From NCBI RefSeq assembly GCF_019966535.1, contig NZ_JAIMID010000017.1, positions 82,219 to 146,218 on the forward strand: a DNA stretch of 64,000 nt, in the 5' to 3' direction. A program made the position numbers and the translations under genes. Position 1 is the stretch's first letter; every line of letters begins with the position of its first letter. Shown here piece after piece: positions 35,624 through 44,409 of the stretch. The DNA is from Mesobacterium pallidum (lineage in GTDB: Bacteria; Pseudomonadota; Alphaproteobacteria; Rhodobacterales; Rhodobacteraceae). The notes beneath the pieces are model-generated. The model did no database searches, was not told the DNA's origin, and was given only the letters and a program-made list of their open reading frames with translations.

Positions 35624-37154
35624 CTGCCGCCTCCGCCTCGATGGCCTCGGCCGCCGACCAGTCGCCGGCCATCATCAGCCCCAACAGCTGCGCATTGGCC
35701 CGTTCCGCCGGGATCGCGGGCGACAGGCGCCCGTTCACGATGGCGCGGATGCGGTCCGACAGGCCAATCACCTCGTCGAGGTCTTCCGAGATCAGCAAGA
35801 CCCCCGCCCCGCGCCCCCGTGCCTCGAGCAGGCGCTCGTGGACCCCCGCGATGGCGCCTTCGTCAAGGCCGCGACTGGGCTGGGCGGCGACAAGGATGTC
35901 GGGCCCGGCCTCGAGCACGCGGCCCAGGATCAGTTTCTGCATGTTCCCCCCGGAAAGCAGCCGGATGCGCCCGTCCACCGTCGCGCCGCGCACGTCGTAG
36001 CGGTCGATCATTTCTTGCGTCGCCGCGCGCGCGGCGGCGCGGCGGACGATTCCGCGGGCCGAAAACTCGGGCGACCAGATCCGCTCCAGCACCGCGTTTT
36101 CCCAGGTGGACATGTCGCCGATGGTACCCTCGGCGTTGCGGTCCTCGGGGATGCGGCCGATGCCGGCGGCGATGGCGTGGGGCACGTCGTGCACCGTGAC
36201 GTCCTGCCCGTCCACCAGCAGCGTGCCGCTGTCCGGCGGGTAGAGGCCCGACACCAGCCCCGCCAGCGTCGTCTGCCCGTTGCCCGACACGCCGATGATC
36301 CCCAGCGTCTCGCCCGCGCGCAGACGGAAACTGACGCCATGCAGCGACGCCCCGCCCTTGCCGCCAAGGCTCAGGTCAACCGCTTCCAGCAGCACCCGGC
36401 CGGGGGTTGCGGGCGGTCGCGCAGGTCGTTCGACCTTGCGGCCGACCATCAGCTCGGCCAGCTCTTCCTTGCTGGTCTCGGCGGTGCGCCGCTCGGCCAC
36501 CACCCGGCCCCGGCGCAGTACCACCACGCGGTCCGAGGCCGACATGACCTCCTGCAGCTTGTGGCTGATGAAGATCAGCGACAGCCCGTCCGCCGTCATC
36601 TGGCGCAGCGTGGCAAAGAGCCCCTCCGCCTCCTGCGCGGTCAGCACGGCGGTGGGTTCATCGAGGATCAGGATGCGCGCGTCGTTATAAAGCGCCTTGA
36701 GGATCTCGACCCGCTGGCATTCGCCGACCGACAGGTCCGACACGCGCGCGTCCGGGTCGACCTTGAGGCCGAAGCGATCCGACAGGGCGACCAGCTTGGC
36801 CCGCCCAGCGGCGCGGTTGGACTTGAGGCGCCAGAGCGGTTCGGTCCCGGTCATCACGTTGTCGAGCACGGTGAGGTTCGGGGCCAGCGCGAAGTGCTGG
36901 TGCACCATGCCGACCCCCGCCTGGATCGCGGCGCGGGAGCGGCCGGGGGGCAGCTCGGCGCCGTTCACCTTCACGGTGCCCTCGTCGGCGGTGTAATGGC
37001 CAAAGAGGATCGACATCAGCGTCGTCTTGCCCGCGCCGTTCTCGCCCAGCAGGGCCACGATCTCTCCCTTGTCGAGGTGCAGCGACACGTCCTCGTTCGC
37101 GGTCACGGGACCGAATCGCTTGGTGATCTGGGAAAGCTCGAGGACGCGGGTCAT
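35613..37154 (-). CDS. BMP-type ABC transporter double ATPase
   Basis: This 513-residue protein has two ATPase domains in tandem. The first has Walker A GENGAGKTT, signature LSVGECQRVEILKAL and Walker B ILILDEPTAVL; the second has GVSGNGQTTL, signature LSGGNMQKLILGRVL and the degenerate Walker B region AAQPSRGLD. This double-ATPase arrangement is standard for YufO/RbsA-like importers. The start at 37154 matches the family N-terminus (LELSQITKRFGPV) and overlaps the amidase stop by 4 bases (ATGA). It energises the two permeases downstream. Confidence 0.93.
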   Translation of the reverse strand: MTRVLELSQITKRFGPVTANEDVSLHLDKGEIVALLGENGAGKTTLMSILFGHYTADEGTVKVNGAELPPGRSRAAIQAGVGMVHQHFALAPNLTVLDNVMTGTEPLWRLKSNRAAGRAKLVALSDRFGLKVDPDARVSDLSVGECQRVEILKALYNDARILILDEPTAVLTAQEAEGLFATLRQMTADGLSLIFISHKLQEVMSASDRVVVLRRGRVVAERRTAETSKEELAELMVGRKVERPARPPATPGRVLLEAVDLSLGGKGGASLHGVSFRLRAGETLGIIGVSGNGQTTLAGLVSGLYPPDSGTLLVDGQDVTVHDVPHAIAAGIGRIPEDRNAEGTIGDMSTWENAVLERIWSPEFSARGIVRRAAARAATQEMIDRYDVRGATVDGRIRLLSGGNMQKLILGRVLEAGPDILVAAQPSRGLDEGAIAGVHERLLEARGRGAGVLLISEDLDEVIGLSDRIRAIVNGRLSPAIPAERANAQLLGLMMAGDWSAAEAIEAEAADAL

Positions 37155-38536
37155 GTCTGCCCTCCGAAAAGCGGGATGGGGTGGGTCCATGCGTTGGCGG
37201 CTTCCAGCTGTGCGCCCAGCGCCAGCAGCCGCAAATCGCCGCCCATGGGGGGGGCAATCAGCTGGACGGGCAGCGGCAGGCCCGCGTCGTCCGCGCCCAC
37301 GGGCAGGGTCAGCGCCGGGGCGCCGGTGAAGTTGGCCAGCGCGGCGAAGGGGGCGAAGGCGTCCATCCGTTCGAGTTGCGTGGGCGGGTCGCGGTGATCG
37401 GTCGGGAAGGCGCCGAGCGGCGGCGGGGCCGTCGCCAGCATCGGGGTCAGCAGGATGTCGGCCCGGTCGAACAGCGCCCAAAGCTGGTGCGCGGCCTTGG
37501 TGGCGCCGTCGAGCGCGGTCCAGAGCTCGGTCGCGGTCATGGTCTGCCCCGCTTCGATGAAGCCTTGAGTCAGCGGTTCGGTCTTGGCCGCATCCAGCCC
37601 CGAGGCCACCAGCGCGGCCAGGTTCACCGACACGATCCGGCCAAAGGCGCGGGCCGAGGCGCGGCGGATCAGGGTCAGCTCCGCGGCGGGAATGTCGATG
37701 ATCTGGTGCCCTGCGGCCTGCAGCATCTCGGCGGCGGTTGCGACGGCCTCGGCCCGCACGGGGTCGATGCCACGCGCGTCGGTGATCAGGCCGATGGTGA
37801 GCGAGCCGCCCTCGGGCAATTGCGACGGGTCCGGGTACGGCCCCCGCGCCGCACCGGTCACGCAGGGCCAAAGCGCTTGCGCGTCCCCGATGCTGCGGGT
37901 GACGGCGAACTCGGTCGCGATGCCGCCCAGGTGGTTGCCGAAAGACGGCCCGCCCGGGATCGCCCCGCGCGACGGCTTCAGCCCCACCAGCCCGCAGCAG
38001 GCCGCCGGCACCCGGATCGACCCGCCAGCATCCGTCGCATGGGCCAGAGGGACAATGCCCGCCGCCACCGCCGCCGCGCTGCCGCCCGACGACCCGCCCG
38101 CGATGCGCGTCGGATCAAGCGGGTTGCGGCAGGTCGGGCCGATGGCGGGTTCGGACGACAGCGACAACCCGAACTCGGGCACCGTGGTCGCGCCGAAGGG
38201 GCGGAAGCCCGCCGCGCGGAACCGGGCCGAGAGGTCGCTGCCGCTCAACCCCTTCATCCGCGCCAGCGCGGCCGACCCTGCGCGCATGGGGATGCCGTCG
38301 AAGGGCCCGCCGAGGTCCTTGACCAACAGCGGGACGCCCGCGAAGGGGCCAGCCTCCGCCTCCGCCGGATCGGTCTCGGCCAGCCAGCAGGAGGCGCCCA
38401 GATCGGCCATTTCGGCCGCGCGCCCCCGCGCCAGCCGCATCGCCTTGGCCTGCGACAGCCGCCCGCCCGCGATCGCCGCGGCGAGACTGCGCGCATCACT
38501 CAGGGCCGGGGCGATGTCTGTCACGAGGTCTTCCAT
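37151..38536 (-). CDS. Amidase (amidase signature family)
   Basis: This 461-residue Ser-cisSer-Lys amidase hydrolyses a carboxamide to acid and ammonia. The signature is complete: the catalytic Lys in PLLVKDLGGPFDG, then AGGSSGGSAAAVAAGIVP with the serine pair, and ATDAGGSIRVPAACCGL. It lies between the binding-protein gene (44 bases upstream) and the transporter ATPase of one operon, suggesting that the imported compound carries, or is broken down to, an amide. It is not GatA, since there are no gatB or gatC genes nearby. Confidence 0.9.
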   Translation of the reverse strand: MEDLVTDIAPALSDARSLAAAIAGGRLSQAKAMRLARGRAAEMADLGASCWLAETDPAEAEAGPFAGVPLLVKDLGGPFDGIPMRAGSAALARMKGLSGSDLSARFRAAGFRPFGATTVPEFGLSLSSEPAIGPTCRNPLDPTRIAGGSSGGSAAAVAAGIVPLAHATDAGGSIRVPAACCGLVGLKPSRGAIPGGPSFGNHLGGIATEFAVTRSIGDAQALWPCVTGAARGPYPDPSQLPEGGSLTIGLITDARGIDPVRAEAVATAAEMLQAAGHQIIDIPAAELTLIRRASARAFGRIVSVNLAALVASGLDAAKTEPLTQGFIEAGQTMTATELWTALDGATKAAHQLWALFDRADILLTPMLATAPPPLGAFPTDHRDPPTQLERMDAFAPFAALANFTGAPALTLPVGADDAGLPLPVQLIAPPMGGDLRLLALGAQLEAANAWTHPIPLFGGQT

Positions 38537-38580
38537 TCAAGGCCCCGCCCGACACGCGCCGGGCGGGCAAGATGCGCCGC

Positions 38581-39573
38581 TTACGCGGGCTCGTCGAAGT
38601 TGCGCGGCACTTCGAATTCGCCCGCCATGATGGCGGCGCGCACCTCTTCCATCTTGGCGACCGCCTCGGCCGGGGCGGCGCCCTCGACATACACGATGTC
38701 GTTGCCGCCGTCCTTCATCAGGCTCAGCGGCGTGTAGTTCTTGCCCGTCGGGTTGCCGGCCGAGGCATCGGCCACGGCGGCGTCCAGCAGCGGCCGGAAG
38801 GACCAGAGCGCGTTGGCGAACACCGTCTCGGGGTAGCGCGGCGTGTAGTCGATCATCGAGCCCACGGCCTTGATCCCCCGCTCCTTGGCCGCATCGGCGG
38901 TGCCGATCCGCTCACCAAAGAGGATGTCGGCGCCGCTGTCGATCTGCGCCAGCCCGGCCTCGCGCGCCTTGGGCGGATCGAAGAAGGTGCCGATGAAGCT
39001 GACAAGGTGCGTGACATCCGGGTTCACCGCCTTCACCCCGTCGGCGAAACCGTTGATCAGCATGTTCACCTCGGGGATCGGGATCGCGCCGACCGAGCCC
39101 ACGGTGCCGCTTTCGGTCATCGCCCCGGCGAGCATGCCGCAGAGATACGCCGCCTCCCAGTTCCAGGTGCCGAAGACGCCGAAATTGTCGCCTGCCGCCT
39201 CGCCGGACGAGCCCATAAGGAAGGCCGTGTCGGGATAGTCACCCGCCACGCTGCGCGCCTCGCGCTCGACCGCGTAGGATTCGCCGACGATCAGCGCATT
39301 GCCGGCCTCGGCATATTCGCGCATCACGCGGGGGTAATCGGTGCCCGAGACCCCTTCGGAGAAGGTGTATTCGATCGCGCCATCCTCGTGCGCGGCCAGC
39401 ATGGCGGCGTGCAGGACCGAGTTCCAGGTGTTCTCGACCGGCGAGGCATGGATGCCGGCCAGTTTCAGCGGCGCGCCCTGCGCGCGCAGCACGGCGGGGG
39501 CGAACAGCGAGGTGGCGGCGACGGCCGTGCCGGTGCCCAAGAGGCGGCGACGGGTGATCAGGCGACGTGTCAT
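38581..39573 (-). CDS. BMP family ABC transporter substrate-binding protein
   Basis: This 330-residue basic membrane protein-type receptor for the downstream importer has an N-terminal signal with a twin-arginine-like motif (ITRRRLLGTGT, then a hydrophobic run ending VLRAQ near residue 32); no lipobox cysteine is seen. The body has family blocks GSVGAIPIPEVNMLINGF, VSFIGTFFDPPKAREAGL and the Tyr/Trp-rich ATPR-like segment DYTPRYPETV. Related BMP proteins bind nucleosides or purines, and the neighbouring cytosine deaminase fits this. It is the first gene of the operon. Confidence 0.9.
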   Translation of the reverse strand: MTRRLITRRRLLGTGTAVAATSLFAPAVLRAQGAPLKLAGIHASPVENTWNSVLHAAMLAAHEDGAIEYTFSEGVSGTDYPRVMREYAEAGNALIVGESYAVEREARSVAGDYPDTAFLMGSSGEAAGDNFGVFGTWNWEAAYLCGMLAGAMTESGTVGSVGAIPIPEVNMLINGFADGVKAVNPDVTHLVSFIGTFFDPPKAREAGLAQIDSGADILFGERIGTADAAKERGIKAVGSMIDYTPRYPETVFANALWSFRPLLDAAVADASAGNPTGKNYTPLSLMKDGGNDIVYVEGAAPAEAVAKMEEVRAAIMAGEFEVPRNFDEPA

Positions 39574-39719
39574 GGTGGTATCCTTATCCCTGGTGTCCCC
39601 CGGAGCAGCGCCGGGGCATCGTTATGGGCCGCGCGGGCGGCATGCCGGAATTGAGCGCGGCCCGCCCCCGACCTGTCAAGCGCGACGGGGTCTTCAGGGC
39701 GGCCTGTGACGCATTTTCC

Positions 39720-39733
39720 TGACCAAATGATCA
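39720..39733. promoter_or_regulatory. Candidate operator TGACCAAATGATCA upstream of the BMP operon
   Basis: This 14-base imperfect palindrome (TGACCAAATGATCA) lies 147 bases before the binding-protein start and touches the stop of the cytosine deaminase gene. A similar site (TGACCAGATAGTCA) lies upstream of the cytosine deaminase gene at 41114-41127. The shared form TGACCA-N-AT-NN-TCA suggests that one regulator controls both units. Confidence 0.45.
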
Positions 39734-41023
39734 AATAACGCCTTTGGGCGCGTAATCGGTCGGATCGAGGCTGGCGGGCCGGCCATCCAGCGACAGGCGG
39801 GTGACCTCGGGCGCCGTTTCGGCCACAACCTTGCCGCGCCGGATGACCTTGAGGCGGGCGGGGCGCAGGCGGATCGCCTCGGCCGTATCCTTTGCCTGAA
39901 GGATCACCATGTCGGCGTAGCAGCCGGGTTCCAGCCCGTAGCCACCCAGCCCCATGATCCGGGCCGAGTTCACCGTTACCGCGTCGAAGAGCGTGCGCTT
40001 GTCGGCGACCGATCCCATCTGCGTCGCGTGGACGGCCATGTGGGCGACGTCCAGCAGGTCTCCGGTGCCCATGGAATACCACGGGTCCATCACGCAATCC
40101 TGGCCGAGGCCGACGGGGATGCCCATTTCCAGCATCTGCGGAATGCGCGTCAGGCCCCGCCGTTTCGGGTAGGTGTCGTGGCGCCCCTGCAGCATGATGT
40201 TGATCAGCGGGTTGGGGATTGCGGCCATCTGCGCTTCGGCGATCAGGGGCAGCAGTTTCGAGACGTAGTAATTGTCCATCGAATGCATCGAAGTGAGGTG
40301 TGAACCCGACACCCGGCCCTGCAACCCAAACCGGATCGTCTGAGCGGCGAGCGTTTCGACATGGCGCGACATGGGGTCGTCCGTTTCGTCGCAATGCATG
40401 TCGACCATGAGCCCACGGTCGGCGGCGATGCGGCACAGCGCCTCGACCGAGCGCGCACCATCCTCCATCGTGCGTTCGAAATGGGGGATGCCGCCGACGA
40501 TGTCGATGCCCATGTCCAGCGCGCGCTCAAGCGCCTCGACGATCCCCGGGCCGCGGTAGTAGCCGTCCTGCGGGAAGGCGACCAGTTGCAGGTCGAGGTA
40601 GGGTTTCACGATCTCGCGCACTTCCAGCAGCGCCTCGGCCGTCACCAGCCGCGGGTCCGAGACGTCGACGTGGCTGCGCACGGCCATCAGCCCCTTGGAC
40701 ACGGCCAGGTCGCAATAGCGCACCGCCCGTTCGATCAGCGCCTCTTTCGTGAGGGTGGGCCGCAGTTCGCCCCACAGCGCGATGCCCTCCAGCAGCGTGC
40801 CCGAGACGTTCATGCGCGGCAGGCCCAGCGACAGGGTGGCGTCCATGTGGAAATGCGGATCGACGAAGGGCGGCGAGACGAGCAGCCCGCCGGCGTCGAT
40901 CACCTCTCCCGCCTCGGCGGTGATGCCGGGCTCAATGGCCGTGATACGCCCCCCGGCGACGGCGATGTCGATCCCGGTGCTTCCGTCGGGCAGCGTGGCG
41001 TTGCGGATCAGCAGGTCGGTCAT
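39731..41023 (-). CDS. codA: Cytosine deaminase
   Basis: This 430-residue amidohydrolase closely follows the CodA pattern: DPHFHMDATLSLG (His57, His59), RSHVDVSD, MHCDETDDP with the catalytic Glu, SGSHLTSMHS and GQDCVMDPWYSMGTGD. CodA converts cytosine to uracil and ammonia in the cytoplasm. It is complete and lies 157 bases upstream of the BMP importer operon with its own leader region. The substrate may be cytosine or an analogue; the nucleobase-type importer next to it supports a pyrimidine or purine base. Confidence 0.9.
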   Translation of the reverse strand: MTDLLIRNATLPDGSTGIDIAVAGGRITAIEPGITAEAGEVIDAGGLLVSPPFVDPHFHMDATLSLGLPRMNVSGTLLEGIALWGELRPTLTKEALIERAVRYCDLAVSKGLMAVRSHVDVSDPRLVTAEALLEVREIVKPYLDLQLVAFPQDGYYRGPGIVEALERALDMGIDIVGGIPHFERTMEDGARSVEALCRIAADRGLMVDMHCDETDDPMSRHVETLAAQTIRFGLQGRVSGSHLTSMHSMDNYYVSKLLPLIAEAQMAAIPNPLINIMLQGRHDTYPKRRGLTRIPQMLEMGIPVGLGQDCVMDPWYSMGTGDLLDVAHMAVHATQMGSVADKRTLFDAVTVNSARIMGLGGYGLEPGCYADMVILQAKDTAEAIRLRPARLKVIRRGKVVAETAPEVTRLSLDGRPASLDPTDYAPKGVI

Positions 41024-41113
41024 GGGCGGAGTCCTGTCGTGGTCGGTCTGGCGGCAGGGTATGGGCGCGGAAAGGGGCTGTCATCCCCGATCCGGTGGGG
41101 CCTGCACATTTCT

Positions 41114-41127
41114 TGACCAGATAGTCA
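41114..41127. promoter_or_regulatory. Candidate operator TGACCAGATAGTCA upstream of codA
   Basis: This imperfect palindrome lies 91 bases before the cytosine deaminase start and is similar to the site at 39720-39733 before the BMP importer operon. Both are flanked by A/T bases. The recurrence in the two upstream regions of one functional locus is the main support. Confidence 0.45.
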
Positions 41128-41135
41128 GAAATCGA

Positions 41136-41432
41136 TCAGGACGGGTCGGCGCTTGGCCCCAGCATCTCCCAGTTTTCGCCCATGGCGACGATGCAGGAGG
41201 TGCCGTTGGCATAGGCCTGCACCAGCGTCCAGTCGCCGGTGCGCGGGGCGATCCAGACCTCGAGCAGCGCATCGGGGCCGCGCATGCCGAAGGCAGCCTT
41301 CTCGGCCCCCTGTCGGGTCGTCAGTTGCTGCTCCAGCCGGGCGGTGTCGTCGCAGATCACCTCTTCCAGCCGAGCGGCGCCGGGCTGGGGAATGAGGGCG
41401 AGCGCCCCGAGGGCAAAGACAAGTGCGCGCAT
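41136..41432 (-). CDS. Small exported hypothetical protein
   Basis: This 98-residue protein has a signal peptide of about 20 residues (hydrophobic stretch LVFALGALALIP), then a short mature domain with two cysteines (VICDDT and TSCIVAMGENW). I do not recognise a family with certainty; small periplasmic proteins of this kind occur in Roseobacter genomes. It is a separate leftward unit; the phn cluster starts divergently from it at 41633. No function can be assigned. Confidence 0.7.
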   Translation of the reverse strand: MRALVFALGALALIPQPGAARLEEVICDDTARLEQQLTTRQGAEKAAFGMRGPDALLEVWIAPRTGDWTLVQAYANGTSCIVAMGENWEMLGPSADPS

Positions 41433-41461
41433 GGACGAATCCTAGCACGGCCCACGCAAAT

Positions 41462-41479
41462 GTAACCCCATTATGACAG
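41462..41479 (-). promoter_or_regulatory. Possible Pho box in the phnC upstream region
   Basis: Read on the minus strand the site is CTGTCATAATGGGGTTAC: a perfect first CTGTCAT half and a weak second half after 4 bases. It lies 30 bases before the start of the small exported protein and 153 bases before phnC. It fits phosphate-starvation control of this region but is only a partial match. Confidence 0.3.
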
Positions 41480-41632
41480 ACGGCGCGGAAATTTCGCGCG
41501 ATCCGGGGGCGCGGCGCCCGCATGGAGCGCACGTCACATATCCGTTGCCCACAGGTCACCGGATCGATTCAAAACCGTCGCACGCACTTTACGCCCGGCC
41601 CCTAAGCCGCCCCTCGACAGACGGGGGACGTG

Positions 41633-42454
41633 ATGTTCGAACTCAGGAACGTGACCAAGCGCTTTGGTGACAAGATCGCGGTGGACCGCGCCAGTTTCAT
41701 CGTGGACCGGCCGATGATGATCGGCATCATCGGGCGCTCGGGCGCAGGCAAGTCCACGCTGCTGCGGATGCTGAACCGGCTTTCCGACAGCACCAGCGGA
41801 GAGATCCTGTTCGATGGCCAGGACATCACCCATCTGCGCGGCGCCGCCCGCCGCAACTGGCAATCGCGCTGCGCGATGATCTTTCAGCAGTTCAACCTGG
41901 TGCCGCGCATGGATGTGGTCAGCAACGTGCTGCACGGCACGCTGAACCGCCGCTCGACCCTTGCGACGATGTTCAACCTCTACCCCGCCGCCGACATCCA
42001 CCGCGCCATCGAGATCCTGGACCGCCTGGGCATCGCCGAGCAGGCGCCGAAACGGGCCGAGGCGCTGTCGGGCGGGCAGCAGCAGCGCGTCGCCATCGCG
42101 CGGGCGCTGATGCAGGACCCGGCGATGATCCTGGCGGATGAACCCATCGCCAGCCTCGACCCGATGAATGCCCAGGTGGTCATGGACGCCCTGCGCCGCA
42201 TCCACGAGGAGGACGGCCGCATGGTCATCGCCAACCTGCACACGCTGGATACCGCCCGCCGCTACTGCGACCGGGTGATCGGCATGCACGACGGGCGCAT
42301 CGTCTTTGACGGCCGCCCGGACCAGCTGACCACCGGCATCGCCCGCGACATCTACGGCGCCGGGGACGATTTTTCCGAGGCCGCGACCTCGACCGCCATC
42401 GAGGCGCTGAACTCGGCCGAGGCGCGTCGCCTCAAGGCCAAGGCGCTCGTCTGA
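41633..42454 (+). CDS. phnC: Phosphonate ABC transporter ATPase
   Basis: This 273-residue ATPase of the phosphonate importer has Walker A GRSGAGKST, signature LSGGQQQRVAIARAL, Walker B MILADEPIASLD and the PhnC-type text MIFQQFNLVPRMDVVSNVLHG. The ATG at 41633 is preferred; a GTG immediately before it is also in frame. It begins the phnCDEE operon, which is followed by phnD after 33 bases. It energises uptake of phosphonates captured by PhnD. Confidence 0.94.
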   Translation: MFELRNVTKRFGDKIAVDRASFIVDRPMMIGIIGRSGAGKSTLLRMLNRLSDSTSGEILFDGQDITHLRGAARRNWQSRCAMIFQQFNLVPRMDVVSNVLHGTLNRRSTLATMFNLYPAADIHRAIEILDRLGIAEQAPKRAEALSGGQQQRVAIARALMQDPAMILADEPIASLDPMNAQVVMDALRRIHEEDGRMVIANLHTLDTARRYCDRVIGMHDGRIVFDGRPDQLTTGIARDIYGAGDDFSEAATSTAIEALNSAEARRLKAKALV

Positions 42455-42487
42455 CCAGACCAACCCTTTCATCCCACGGAGAGACAG

Positions 42488-43393
42488 ATGAAAACCACCC
42501 TAGCCTTCGCCCTTGCCACCACCGCCATCGTCGGCGCCGCCCAGGCGCAGGGGATCGAGGAATTCCGCATCGGCATCCTTGGCGGCGAAAACGCCCAGGA
42601 CCGCATGAACTCCTACGCCTGCCTGCAGGACTATGCCTCGGCAGAGCTGGGCGTGCCGGTCAAGCTGTTTGCTCCGGCCGATTACAACGGCGTCATCCAG
42701 GGCCTGCTGGGCGGCACCATCGACATGGCCTGGCTGGGCGCCTCGGGCTATGCCGCCACGTTCCTGCAAGACCCCGAGGCGGTCGAGCCGGTGCTGGTCA
42801 AGGTCAACCTCGACGGCTCCATCGGGTACCATTCCATCGGTTTCGCCCGCGCCGACAGCGGCATCACCTCGCTTGAGGACATGCAGGGCAAGGTTTTTGG
42901 CTTCGGTGATCCGAACTCGACCTCGGGCTACCTGATCCCGTCCATCGAAATCCCGGCCGAGACCGGCGCGACCATGGAATCGGGCGACTACTTCGGCGAG
43001 GTCAAGTTCACCGGCGGTCACGAGCAGACCATCGTCGCGGTTTTCAACGGCGATATCGACGGCGGCGTGACCTGGGCCGACGGCCAGGGCAACTGGGAAG
43101 ACGGCTACAACTCGGGCGCGCTGCGCAAGGCCGTGGATGCCGGCCTCGTCGACATGAACGAGCTGGTGCAGATCTGGAAGTCCAAGGTGATCCCCGAAGG
43201 CCCCGTCGTGCTGCGCAAGTCGCTGCCGGCCGAGGTCAAGACCTCGATGACCGCGCTGGTCGAGGGGCTGTACGACATGGACAAGGACTGCGCCTACGGC
43301 GTGGCCGCGGGCGACACGCTGGGCTTCCAGCCGGTGACGCATGACGTCTACCAATCGGTGATCGAAGCCCGGAAAGCCAAGATCGGCGGCTAA
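42488..43393 (+). CDS. phnD: Phosphonate ABC transporter substrate-binding protein
   Basis: This 301-residue periplasmic receptor has a signal peptide over residues 1-20 (cut after AQA), then FRIGILGGENAQDRMNSY, a Gly/Thr-rich phosphate-type pocket (DMAWLGASGYAA; FGDPNSTSGYLIPS) and the C-terminal TMSA-like TSMTALVEGLYDMD. These are PhnD hallmarks. Its mRNA end carries a strong hairpin (43474-43503) before phnE, consistent with the receptor being made in excess over the permeases. Confidence 0.94.
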   Translation: MKTTLAFALATTAIVGAAQAQGIEEFRIGILGGENAQDRMNSYACLQDYASAELGVPVKLFAPADYNGVIQGLLGGTIDMAWLGASGYAATFLQDPEAVEPVLVKVNLDGSIGYHSIGFARADSGITSLEDMQGKVFGFGDPNSTSGYLIPSIEIPAETGATMESGDYFGEVKFTGGHEQTIVAVFNGDIDGGVTWADGQGNWEDGYNSGALRKAVDAGLVDMNELVQIWKSKVIPEGPVVLRKSLPAEVKTSMTALVEGLYDMDKDCAYGVAAGDTLGFQPVTHDVYQSVIEARKAKIGG

Positions 43394-43473
43394 GCGCTAC
43401 GCGCTCAACCGTGGTGGCGTAAGCGTCTTTCGCAGAAAGGCGCGCAGCCACACCCCGGTATCAACGCACCAAC

Positions 43474-43503
43474 GCGCCCCGGACCCTCACCGGCCCGGGG
43501 CGC
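43474..43503 (+). terminator. Intercistronic hairpin between phnD and phnE
   Basis: GCGCCCCGG and CCGGGGCGC form a perfect 9-base stem with a 12-base loop in the 143-base phnD-phnE gap. There is no T-tract, so it probably acts as a partial attenuator or 3'-end stabiliser of the receptor mRNA rather than a full terminator. Confidence 0.5.
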
Positions 43504-43536
43504 ATCGCAAAGACCCCTCCCCCCCAAGGATACCGC

Positions 43537-44409
43537 ATGACCGACGCGACCCTTTCCGGCCCGCCGCGCGTGGACACGATCCAGTCGAGCTACCTCGCGC
43601 AGGTCCAGCGCCGCCGCCTCTACGGCGGGCTGACGCTGGCGATCTTCGCGCTGCTGATGGTCTCGGGCTTCATGGTCGCCGACGGGCGCAACGCGGGCGG
43701 GTTCTGGGACGGGCTGCACAACATCGGCGACTACCCCGCCGACGTGCTGTCCGAAGCCTGGGAAAAGCGCGCCGACCTGCCCGCGCTGATCGTGAAATAC
43801 TTCCCCGCGCTGATCGAGACGGTGAACATCGCCGCCGTCAGCACCCTTTTCGGCGCCTGCGCCGGGCTGGTCCTGTCGCTGCTGTCGACCCGCGGTCTGG
43901 CGCGCTGGCCGCGCCTCATCCCCCTCTTCCGCCGGCTCATGGACGTGATGCGCGCTATCCCCGAGATCGTCATCGCGCTGGTGCTGATCTTCGTGCTGGG
44001 CGGCGGGCCGGTGCCGGCGATGATTGCCATCGCCATCCACACCGCCGGGGCGCTTGGCAAGATGTTCTCCGAGGTCGCGGAAAACGCCGACCTCAAGCCG
44101 GTCGAAGGGCTGGCATCGACCGGCGCCACCTGGGCGCAGCGCATGTGGCTGGGCATCCTGCCGCAGGTCGCGCCGAACTACCTCAGCTATGCCCTGCTGC
44201 GGTTCGAGATCAACATCCGCGCCTCGGCCATCCTCGGCTTTGTCGGCGCAGGGGGCCTTGGCTACGAGCTGCGCAACGCCATGGCCTGGGGGCCGGGCCG
44301 GTTCGACGAGGCGGCGGCGATCTTCGTGCTGCTCTTCGGGACCATCGTGCTCTTCGACCAGCTCTCCAGCCGCTTCCGCAACCGCCTGACCGAGGGGCAC
44401 CGCGCATGA
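43537..44409 (+). CDS. phnE: Phosphonate ABC transporter permease, first copy
   Basis: This 290-residue permease has about six membrane segments and the PhnE coupling loop: DVMRAIPEIVIALVLIFVLGGGPV as two adjoining motifs, GALGKMFSEVAENADLKPVEGLASTG likewise, and GILPQVAPNYLSYAL. It forms a heterodimer with the second permease encoded next, whose start overlaps its stop by 4 bases. Two PhnE proteins per importer are usual in alphaproteobacteria. Confidence 0.93.
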   Translation: MTDATLSGPPRVDTIQSSYLAQVQRRRLYGGLTLAIFALLMVSGFMVADGRNAGGFWDGLHNIGDYPADVLSEAWEKRADLPALIVKYFPALIETVNIAAVSTLFGACAGLVLSLLSTRGLARWPRLIPLFRRLMDVMRAIPEIVIALVLIFVLGGGPVPAMIAIAIHTAGALGKMFSEVAENADLKPVEGLASTGATWAQRMWLGILPQVAPNYLSYALLRFEINIRASAILGFVGAGGLGYELRNAMAWGPGRFDEAAAIFVLLFGTIVLFDQLSSRFRNRLTEGHRA

